From Anaerocolumna xylanovorans DSM 12503 (GTDB lineage: Bacteria; Bacillota; Clostridia; Lachnospirales; Lachnospiraceae): DNA of 64,000 nucleotides. Made by a program: the position numbers and the translations under genes. The notes under the pieces were generated by a model. The model had not been told where the DNA came from, did not search any database, and saw only the letters and a list, made by a program, of their open reading frames with translations. Below, piece by piece: positions 35,946 to 41,879 of this stretch (position 1 is the stretch's first letter; the number at the start of each line of letters is the position of its first letter). The DNA lies in NCBI RefSeq assembly GCF_900143645.1, contig NZ_FRFD01000014.1, positions 62,001 through 126,000 on the forward strand, given 5' to 3'.

Positions 35946-35961
35946 GTTAGTTTCATCTAAC
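35946..35961. promoter_or_regulatory. GTTAG-N6-CTAAC operator, site D
   Basis: GTTAG-TTTCAT-CTAAC immediately upstream of the ABC pair at 34181-35932. Confidence 0.65.
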
Positions 35962-36026
35962 CTGAATTCAAAATAAAAATGTGCCATGGCACATTCTTAG
36001 CAGAGCGTCTTATACATGTATTCTCT

Positions 36027-36650
36027 CTATGATTCCCATTGATAGATTTTTGCAAAACCCGCATAATAGAATTCTCTTAACTGTTTTGCATACTGCATGC
36101 CGTCTTCCTTTTTCATATTATGACGCACCATTTCAAAAATACCGGAATAGTAAGCACTGGTTACAATATGGAGAAATTCCGGGCTGATATTTCCATTGCT
36201 GATTACATCATCTCCTGTACAGTCCATGTATTTAACGGTGTAATCCATTTCTATTTCCACCAGTTCATTCAGAAAATCTGAAAACTCTGTGCCCTCAGCG
36301 CACTCAAGAAGCAGTTTGAAAACATCATAATGCTTATAGATATATTCAACAAACTGCTCTGCTCCAGTCCCGCTATACCTAAATACATTCTTTTTCTGAT
36401 AATCCGCATCTCTCTGATGAAAAGATTCCTGCACCTCTAAGAACCAGTCTTTAAACTCTTCTACTACCGGAGCAACAATGGCCTGGAACAGTCCTTCTTT
36501 GCTATGAAAACGGGTATAAATAGAACTGGTGCTGGTACCTGCTGCCAGTGCTATCGTACGCAAAGATGCATCCTTAAATCCTTTACTTAGAAATTCCGTT
36601 TTTGCGCATTCATACACCTTCTCATAAACTCCCTCAATCTGCTTTGCCAT
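36027..36650 (-). CDS. TetR-family regulator
   Basis: 207-residue TetR-type repressor. The DNA-binding domain (~8-55) includes DASLRTIALAAGTSTSSIYTRF, with hallmark S-I-Y-T-R-F. The C-terminal ligand domain is divergent. The start is ATG 36650 behind GGAG. It is first in a TetR-ABC-ABC order and has a perfect 9-bp inverted repeat just upstream, the expected sign of autoregulation. The ligand is unknown. Confidence 0.88.
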   Translation of the reverse strand: MAKQIEGVYEKVYECAKTEFLSKGFKDASLRTIALAAGTSTSSIYTRFHSKEGLFQAIVAPVVEEFKDWFLEVQESFHQRDADYQKKNVFRYSGTGAEQFVEYIYKHYDVFKLLLECAEGTEFSDFLNELVEIEMDYTVKYMDCTGDDVISNGNISPEFLHIVTSAYYSGIFEMVRHNMKKEDGMQYAKQLREFYYAGFAKIYQWES

Positions 36651-36675
36651 AGTTTTTCTCCTTTGATATATTTAA

Positions 36676-36697
36676 AACAGTGTTTCATAACACTGTT
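36676..36697. promoter_or_regulatory. Operator of the TetR regulator
   Basis: AACAGTGTT-TCAT-AACACTGTT, a perfect 9-bp inverted repeat 26 bp upstream of the TetR start. Confidence 0.7.
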
Positions 36698-36784
36698 CTG
36701 AATATATAGCTTTCTTCCTCAAATGTCAATATTTATACAAGAACTTTTCTATTAATGATAATTCTTCTCATTAGTATCCGTTAG

Positions 36785-36904
36785 ATGGTAATGCAGGATG
36801 TAAACCACCAGCTTTTTACCGAAAGTATTATGGACGAGGTCCTGCTTAGCATGAATGACAGAAAGGATATATCAGAGGAAGAGAAAGAAAAGCGTTCGGC
36901 TTAG
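36785..36904 (+). CDS. Small hypothetical protein or gene remnant
   Basis: 39 codons reading MVMQDVNHQLFTESIMDEVL, then LSMNDRKDISEEEKEKRSA. It is hydrophilic, helix-like and richer in GC than the phage DNA to its right. No ribosome site or promoter is visible. It may be the tail of a lost gene at the boundary between host and phage DNA. I do not recognise a family. Confidence 0.25.
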   Translation: MVMQDVNHQLFTESIMDEVLLSMNDRKDISEEEKEKRSA

Positions 36905-36961
36905 ATTACACCCATATGCACATGGATTTTTTTATATCCCCTTTTTAGCAATGAACTTCTC

Positions 36962-37633
36962 CTATTTATAAAAACAATGTCCGCTATCATCCTGGAACAA
37001 AAATATTAACTTTTTAAACCAAGACTTATTTCTTTCTGATTTTACATCTGCCGGATTACAAAAATATAAAGCTTTATTTATAACACCATTTTTTAATACT
37101 TTATCCACCGCTTCTTTTGTACTTTTTGCTATATTCACTGAATAATACCTTTTATCCCGTATTGGTGAAAACTGATTCTTTTGGAACACAACAGACTTTA
37201 TATTATCCGGGAACACATCTGATCCAACTCTATTCAAAACTACGCTTACTATGTTCATTTTTGCTTCTAAGCTTTGGTTTGTACATTCCGCTTCCGTAAT
37301 TCGCTCTAATATTTTTCTTTCTTTAGCAGTAATATCATAAACATATTCATCTATATCAAAGTCGTCTGAAATGAATGAGGCTAATTTAATTTCATCAACT
37401 CTACCTGATTCGGAGGTTATATTATTCTTGTCTGACTTATTACTATTACCCTTTACTTCTATAGGTGTGGGTGCACTGATCACCGATTCCAGGCGGTAAA
37501 TCTCACCTTGTATTAGTCTTCTGCTCCCTGTTTGAACGGAAACTTTTTGATTATTAACCTCCCACTTAGAGCCGATCAGTAAGGTCGTAGCTGTTAATAG
37601 TACACAGCCACTTAGTAGACTTTTTCTTCTCAT
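36962..37633 (-). CDS. SleB/CwlJ-like cell wall hydrolase
   Basis: 223-residue exported protein. An N-terminal signal anchor (RRKSLLSGCVLLTATTLLIG) is followed by a linker, then a Hydrolase_2 (SleB) domain from ~100: ERITEAECTNQSLEAKMNIV (with the catalytic-type Glu), FPDNIKSVVFQKNQFSP, ALYFCNP, and the ending GHCFYK. SleB-type enzymes cut spore cortex or vegetative peptidoglycan. The AT-rich base composition matches the phage region, so it may be the left-most prophage gene (a lysis or wall-remodelling function), or a host gene next to the insertion. Confidence 0.8.
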   Translation of the reverse strand: MRRKSLLSGCVLLTATTLLIGSKWEVNNQKVSVQTGSRRLIQGEIYRLESVISAPTPIEVKGNSNKSDKNNITSESGRVDEIKLASFISDDFDIDEYVYDITAKERKILERITEAECTNQSLEAKMNIVSVVLNRVGSDVFPDNIKSVVFQKNQFSPIRDKRYYSVNIAKSTKEAVDKVLKNGVINKALYFCNPADVKSERNKSWFKKLIFLFQDDSGHCFYK

Positions 37634-37664
37634 CGTGTCTATCCTTTCTTTTATATTTCATATT

Positions 37665-37754
37665 TTATTTATTACTTTTGAAGAATCCCTTTGCTAAAAA
37701 CTTATAACTTGCATAACAATCTCCTATTGGCGTTACACAATAACCTTTCTCCTC
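37665..37754 (-). CDS. Possible micro-ORF without canonical start
   Basis: A minus-strand frame reads KGYCVTPIGDCYASYKFLAK then GFFKSNK and stops at 37665. Composition looks protein-like and AAGAGGAGAAAGG lies at its start, but no ATG, GTG or TTG is in frame after the upstream stop. It is included only because other genes here appear to use near-cognate starts. Confidence 0.2.
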   Translation of the reverse strand, partial: EEKGYCVTPIGDCYASYKFLAKGFFKSNK

Positions 37755-37775
37755 TTAAAGAGGAATGCGCATTCC
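37751..37775. promoter_or_regulatory. Adjacent palindromes upstream of the SleB-like gene
   Basis: CCTCTT-A-AAGAGG (37751-37763) abuts GGAATGCGCATTCC (37762-37775). They lie about 120 bp upstream of the hydrolase and may be regulatory sites or an mRNA hairpin. Confidence 0.4.
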
Positions 37776-37828
37776 GAAATTTATATAAAGCGTTTGCAAC
37801 CGCTAATTTTTGTTCCATTTTATGTTGT

Positions 37829-38026
37829 TTATTTGATTTTAAAAAACTTACCTAATTTATATACTCCCTCATATGAAAGGTTGTAATTGTTATATGTAAA
37901 ATTTATTAATCCAAAACTTCTGCTGCCACATTCAGGACATCTTAGTTCTTCTCCATAGATATCATTATGTACTCGGTTAATTTCACTCTGGTGAAACACA
38001 TGATTACATTTTCTGCATTGGCACAT
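37829..38026 (-). CDS. Small zinc-ribbon protein
   Basis: 65 residues with two CxxC pairs: CQCRKCNHVF near the N-terminus and LRCPECGSRSFG ~28 residues later, enough for one zinc ribbon. The tail is aromatic (NFTYNNYNLSYEG). Function unknown; small zinc ribbons of this kind often act as transcription or nucleic-acid accessory factors. ATG 38026 follows GTAGGAAGGAA. A stronger AAAGGGGTGAT further up points to an in-frame ATT at 38056, which would add ten residues. Its promoter region carries operator copy 3. Confidence 0.65.
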   Translation of the reverse strand: MCQCRKCNHVFHQSEINRVHNDIYGEELRCPECGSRSFGLINFTYNNYNLSYEGVYKLGKFFKIK

Positions 38027-38113
38027 TTCCTTCCTACGTTCTTCCTTGTTTAAAATATTATCACCCCTTTATAGTTATCTTTTGGTCTATATTAATGATT
38101 ATATTGCGTTTTT

Positions 38114-38133
38114 AATATTTGTTGCATATTTTA
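38114..38133 (-). promoter_or_regulatory. Phage operator copy 3
   Basis: On the minus strand AATAT-GCAACAA-ATATT, in the -35 region of TATAAT at about 38100. It belongs to the family at 41076, 41286, 41787 and 45455. Confidence 0.65.
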
Positions 38134-38151
38134 TTGTTTATTGTTTTCTTT

Positions 38152-38460
38152 TTATATTTCAACATTTATATTTATATATCCAGCATCATTTTTAAAAACT
38201 AATTTGATATTATTTTCTCTAAATAATATATCTTCTAATAAATTTATGCCTATAGCACTTAATACATATGCATTATCAAATAATGTATATTGAAAGTCAT
38301 CAAAAATCAAAACGTCATCATTCAATTCGGCAGTCAATATATTTAATTCGTATGTAATATTACTCTGACATTTTTCAGTGACTTTATACTGTTTTACATC
38401 GCATAACAGATTATAATACTCCAATTTCTCGATTAGTTCTTCGGCTTTGTCTAACATCAT
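38152..38460 (-). CDS. Small acidic protein of unknown function
   Basis: 102 residues, strongly acidic and beta-rich (LNDDVLIFDDFQYTLFDNAY), ending IKLVFKNDAGYININVEI. No recognised family. Start ATG 38460 or 38457, about 11 bases after AAGGGGG. The protein at 49753 has a similar size, charge and C-terminal pattern (KIVFTKNQFEIYLNTGKIII), so the two could be distant paralogues. It lies between the zinc-ribbon gene and the sRNA in the phage control region. Confidence 0.55.
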   Translation of the reverse strand: MMLDKAEELIEKLEYYNLLCDVKQYKVTEKCQSNITYELNILTAELNDDVLIFDDFQYTLFDNAYVLSAIGINLLEDILFRENNIKLVFKNDAGYININVEI

Positions 38461-38490
38461 TCAGTAACAATCCCCCTTCTATTATTTTAC

Positions 38491-38519
38491 TTGTATGGAA
38501 GGCAGATTTATGTTAGAAT
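38491..38519 (+). promoter_or_regulatory. Promoter of the probable small RNA
   Basis: TTGTAT, 17 bp, TAGAAT on the plus strand, opposite to the surrounding genes. Confidence 0.5.
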
Positions 38520-38525
38520 TAAATC

Positions 38526-38607
38526 ATACCATCCGACTATGGATTATGGTAGCTTATAGAAGTGCAGATAACTTTGGACGGTGTTCTGCACTTCTATTTT
38601 TATTTTT
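38526..38607 (+). ncRNA. Probable prophage small RNA
   Basis: About 80 nt between a promoter (38491-38519) and a strong terminator. A first hairpin TACCAT...ATGGTA is followed by a terminator stem TAGAAGTGCAG / CTGCACTTCTA (11 bp) and TTTTTATTTTTT (to 38607). There is no reading frame of note. It runs opposite to the flanking minus-strand genes and its 5' end is close to the start of the 38152 gene. A leader or attenuator role is possible, but nothing lies just downstream on the plus strand. Confidence 0.5.
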
Positions 38608-38705
38608 TATCTAGAATCGAACGTTTGTTCTAATTCATTCTATCACACTATTCTGTACTAATCAACCCATAATGTTGAATTTTATGTTGAATATTTTCTT
38701 TGTTA

Positions 38706-38737
38706 TCAAAATATAAAGGTGGTTTCCCACCGTTATA
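38706..38737 (-). terminator. Possible terminator after the MrpR-like gene
   Basis: On the minus strand GGTGG-GAAA-CCACC in ACGGTGG...CCACCTTT followed by ATATTTT. The T-run is interrupted. Confidence 0.45.
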
Positions 38738-38739
38738 TT

Positions 38740-39729
38740 TTACTCTATTAATTCAAGTATGTCTTTTATTTGCAGCCTGAACATTCTTGTAGTCATATTG
38801 GAACCAAACTCATAAATATAGTTCTGTATTTCACTTTCAAATTCATAATCTCTTCTATTAACTTTATTATACAGAGCCTGCTTAAATGTAATACCTCTCT
38901 CCGCAAACTTGCTTTTAATATAATTTATTAAGCCGCTTCTGTATATATTAGTTCCGTTAAACCATCTGTTTTTGATGACTTTTTGGGCGTCCCGCAATCT
39001 TTTTCCTAAAACAACATCACTTGCAGGTAAATCTTTTGCTCCTGTGCTGCACACCTTAAAAACATAGCAACTTTCATCATAATATTTTTTATCTAAACGT
39101 TTTATTTGTTCAAGTCCTTGCGGATGATAATAATGTTCTTCGTTGGCTTTTTTCATCAGCTTAATAAACAAATCGTCAACCTTAACAATTCTTCCGGTAA
39201 TTAATTTTACTGTATGTTCTGTCTCATTTAAGTCATCCATTTTTAGATTTGATAGTTCTTCAAATTCATTACCGAGTACACTCATAAAAATAGCGTATGA
39301 AATAAATTTTAATGAATAATCATCGAACATATCAATGTACTTATATAAAGTTTCTCTTGTAATAAACTTACTTTCTAAAAATTCTAATGGAACTATCTCT
39401 GCAATAAAAGGCTCCATTATTTTTCTGTCATAAAAGTTTATTATGTTGTTACTCTCCACCAATCCTTCTTTCAGACACCATTGATAGTAATTAGTAAAGT
39501 AACTAAGAATTAAAAATAATGTTTTACGTGATCTGGAATTAAAAGATTTCAATAATTTTACTACCTCATCCATTGTAAAATTACATAAATCCTTTTCAAA
39601 CTGTGCTTCGATTTTTTCAACACTTATGAAGTATCTTCTAATAATGGGTTTCGTGTTGACATCATATTTACAAAATGGGTCTGATAAATAACTCTCTTTT
39701 CTCTTTCTTCCTTCTACAATATCAAACAT
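38740..39729 (-). CDS. Tyrosine-recombinase-fold protein, probable phage master repressor (MrpR-like)
   Basis: 329 residues. The N-terminal half resembles a SAM-like core-binding domain (TMDEVVKLLKSFNSRSRKTL) and the C-terminal half a tyrosine-recombinase catalytic fold. The box I position reads LGNEFEELSNLKMDDL, where active enzymes have an arginine (G-L-R-x-x-E-L). Box II reads NIYRSGLINYI in place of H-x-L-R-H, and no nucleophilic tyrosine is seen near the C-terminus. It is therefore probably a DNA-binding protein, not an integrase. SPbeta MrpR (YopR), a similar-sized recombinase-like protein, is that phage's master lysogeny repressor. The start is ATG 39729 behind GAGG, overlapping the upstream gene by 8 bp. 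Confidence 0.7.
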   Translation of the reverse strand: MFDIVEGRKRKESYLSDPFCKYDVNTKPIIRRYFISVEKIEAQFEKDLCNFTMDEVVKLLKSFNSRSRKTLFLILSYFTNYYQWCLKEGLVESNNIINFYDRKIMEPFIAEIVPLEFLESKFITRETLYKYIDMFDDYSLKFISYAIFMSVLGNEFEELSNLKMDDLNETEHTVKLITGRIVKVDDLFIKLMKKANEEHYYHPQGLEQIKRLDKKYYDESCYVFKVCSTGAKDLPASDVVLGKRLRDAQKVIKNRWFNGTNIYRSGLINYIKSKFAERGITFKQALYNKVNRRDYEFESEIQNYIYEFGSNMTTRMFRLQIKDILELIE

Positions 39730-41005
39730 TTCCACCAACCTCTTTCATTATTTTATTTAAATCATTGTAGTTTCTTGGTACCGGTTTATCTTTAATTACC
39801 ATTGAATTTAAAGTAGTTTGAAAAGACTCATCAGATATAATCTTTATTATATCTATTTTTCTGTTCCTATTTTGTTTTAATAAGTAGATATAACAAAACC
39901 ACTCTTCTTTACTGAATGGCGTATTATCCCTACCGGTCTTTACTATTATACGATTCAAACTTTCTAATAAATATTCACTTACTAATATTTTTTGATTCTT
40001 CTCTTTCACAACTTCATTAAAAAATTCTGGTAATAAATCGTATAAGTACACATACATATTGTCATCTATAGTTCCATGAAGTAGATAGTCTCCAGAAGTA
40101 TTAAGATGATTAATAATATACGTATAGGGGTTTCCCACATTTAATCTCACAACTTGAGTTTCTTTAAAATGATTCTTTTTGTCCATCTGTTCAATGTATC
40201 TGTTAGCGCTTTTTGTAGACAAAAAAACAATCCTAAATTCACACGGGAAATTCCAATTTCCATTCTTAATTTTGGAACGTATCTCTGCTAAATAATTGTG
40301 AAATCCTTCAATTAAATCTAATTGTATACCTTCAGGAATAATCAAGTCTTTTCCTCGAATTTCAACGGTCTTCTCATTAATTTCCGGATTAATATTTATG
40401 GTTCCCTGCACCGGAAAATACATACCGTCTACCATTCGATCCTGAATTTCTCCAACAGACCTCCAGTTAACGTCTAGTTGGCTTACCGGAACCCCGTTAG
40501 ATTCTATCACAATTAAATCCCTTTGTGTTTCAGGATTAAATTTAAGTAAACCAAGTTTAGCCCACCGATATACTTCATTAATGTCAGTGTGGATGGTTAT
40601 ATAATTGTAGGGATTTATATCGGTTAAGTGCCAGTTTCCATCCTTTATTACGATGTTGAAATTTTGTTCTTTCTTAGGAATTGGCTTTTTGAATTCTTTC
40701 ATTTCTATCTCGGTAAAATACTCTTCCTCATTCAAATCACTTGAATCTAATTCGGTATAATTTTCTAAACATAATGCTTTAATGGAACTCATTAGTTTAT
40801 ACAGCATGTCATAAGACAATGTCTCAATTCGAATTATTTCGTTTAATATATCAACGGTTATATTATATTCAACGCGAAAGTCACGAAACATTATTTTTTG
40901 TAATTCTTTTACTAATGTTTTTGGATGCAAACTTATATCTGTTAATTGAGCAATTTTTTCTTGTAAGACCATTCGTAACTTATCCTGAGCATCTTTATTC
41001 CGCAT
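39722..41005 (-). CDS. DGQHR/DndB-like (ParB-fold-like) phage protein
   Basis: 427 residues. The middle (~140-290) follows the DGQHR/DndB pattern: INEVYRWAKLGLLKFNPETQRD, then an IPEGIQLDLIEGFHNYLAEI segment where family members have a D-G-Q-H-R loop (here E-G-F-H-N), then FLSTKSANRYIEQMDKK. The key loop is altered, so any enzymatic activity is doubtful. It is coupled to the downstream MrpR-like gene by an 8-bp overlap; a YopQ-YopR type pairing in SPbeta may be equivalent. The start is ATG 41005 behind TAGGAGGAG. Likely part of the lysogeny control system. Confidence 0.6.
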   Translation of the reverse strand: MRNKDAQDKLRMVLQEKIAQLTDISLHPKTLVKELQKIMFRDFRVEYNITVDILNEIIRIETLSYDMLYKLMSSIKALCLENYTELDSSDLNEEEYFTEIEMKEFKKPIPKKEQNFNIVIKDGNWHLTDINPYNYITIHTDINEVYRWAKLGLLKFNPETQRDLIVIESNGVPVSQLDVNWRSVGEIQDRMVDGMYFPVQGTININPEINEKTVEIRGKDLIIPEGIQLDLIEGFHNYLAEIRSKIKNGNWNFPCEFRIVFLSTKSANRYIEQMDKKNHFKETQVVRLNVGNPYTYIINHLNTSGDYLLHGTIDDNMYVYLYDLLPEFFNEVVKEKNQKILVSEYLLESLNRIIVKTGRDNTPFSKEEWFCYIYLLKQNRNRKIDIIKIISDESFQTTLNSMVIKDKPVPRNYNDLNKIMKEVGGNV

Positions 41006-41038
41006 ACTATTCTCCTCCTACAAAGATAATACAACATA

Positions 41039-41090
41039 ATAGTATCATTAAATAATATTTATGTCAAACACTTTTTGTTGCATTATATAC
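41039..41090 (-). promoter_or_regulatory. Proximal promoter of the repressor operon with operator copy 2
   Basis: On the minus strand TTGACA, 17 bp, TACTAT (41039-41067), a near-consensus promoter. Just upstream of the -35 lies ATAATGCAACAAAAAG (41074-41090), a diverged copy of the operator. Confidence 0.7.
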
Positions 41091-41280
41091 TTATTATATT
41101 GATATGCCCTAGCATATTGATAATCATTATAAGTTTTTATTTCAGATATATCTTACAGCAATTGAATATGAACACTCATATTTATGTTAAACATGTCTTT
41201 ATCAGATATTACGCCTATTTTCTCCTAAAAAGAGATTTATCCATTCACTAACACATTCACATGGTATAACACCATTCTGT

Positions 41281-41336
41281 ATATTTGTTGCATTTATTAC
41301 ACATTAAAATATAATGCCACAAGAAGAATATGTCAA
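41281..41336 (-). promoter_or_regulatory. Distal promoter with operator copy 1
   Basis: On the minus strand TTGACA, 17 bp, TATATT (41308-41336). TAAATGCAACAAATATA (41281-41297) begins about ten bases after the -10, over the expected start site. The next 175 bp hold no convincing gene, only the frame MCNKCNKYTEWCYTM just downstream and short frames after AGGAG, before the proximal promoter. Confidence 0.6.
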
Positions 41337-41385
41337 TACATTTTTATATTTTAATTCATTTAATAGCAGTTCTGCCTCTTTGATT

Positions 41386-41640
41386 TCAACCGTCTTCCCT
41401 TTCAATTGCCGGTTTTGGCATATGTCCCCAATGCGTAACTTCCCAGGTACCAGGAACTTTTATACCATCTATATACCAAACCCAGATTTCTTTGCGGCCA
41501 TGCATTTCCTTTACGTATTTAGCTGCTTTCGTTTGAATTTCAACATTCCAGTAAGGACTGTAGACAGTTACTAAATATTCTATACCTGAAGCTAACTTGG
41601 GCGGTTCTTTTACGTTAATATTTATCCAAGAAAATTCCAT
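41386..41640 (-). CDS. DUF551 phage protein
   Basis: 84-residue DUF551-type protein: EFSWININVKEPPK at the start, a central WVWYIDG, and the ending EVTHWGHMPKPAIE, which matches the family's V-T-H-W-x-P-L-P-x-P pattern. DUF551 proteins are common in phages and prophages; their role is unknown. The start is ATG 41640 behind TGGAGAATAAGT. It has its own promoter (TTGAAT, 18 bp, TATAAT at 41670-41699 on the minus strand). It faces the polymerase gene divergently. Confidence 0.72.
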   Translation of the reverse strand: MEFSWININVKEPPKLASGIEYLVTVYSPYWNVEIQTKAAKYVKEMHGRKEIWVWYIDGIKVPGTWEVTHWGHMPKPAIEREDG

Positions 41641-41669
41641 ACTTATTCTCCATAACTTTATTTAAGAAA

Positions 41670-41699
41670 ATTATACTATAATATTAATAACATATTCAA
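41670..41699 (-). promoter_or_regulatory. Promoter of the DUF551 gene
   Basis: On the minus strand TTGAAT, 18 bp, TATAAT, about 30 bp upstream of the start codon. Confidence 0.6.
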
Positions 41700-41786
41700 T
41701 CATTTAGATAAATCATATTGATAACTTTAAAACTATTCCTTTAAGAAAAAATCACTTAAAAATATTTAAAGCAAGGATTAACAGAA

Positions 41787-41832
41787 ATAATATGCAACAT
41801 ATATTGACACAGAAATAATATAATGATATTCT
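41787..41832 (+). promoter_or_regulatory. Polymerase-operon promoter with operator copy 4
   Basis: ATAATATGCAACATATATT (41787-41805) runs directly into TTGACA (41804-41809), followed after 17 bp by TATTCT. A second possible -10, TATAAT, lies inside the spacer. The operator overlaps the -35, so a bound repressor would block the promoter. The 19-bp operator is identical to copy 5 at 45455. Confidence 0.7.
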
Positions 41833-41879
41833 GAAAGTGTGAGAATAACTAAAATACAATGTTAAAGGAGGAATGACTT

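Noticed and set aside
36660..38740. Arbitrium (AimR/AimP) system and attachment site at the left phage edge
   Set aside because: No TPR-type AimR protein or short secreted peptide gene was found, and without the right end no direct repeat can be recognised as an attachment site.
38740..39729. Active phage integrase
   Set aside because: Box I arginine, the box II H-x-L-R-H pattern and a C-terminal tyrosine are missing; it is better read as a recombinase-fold repressor.
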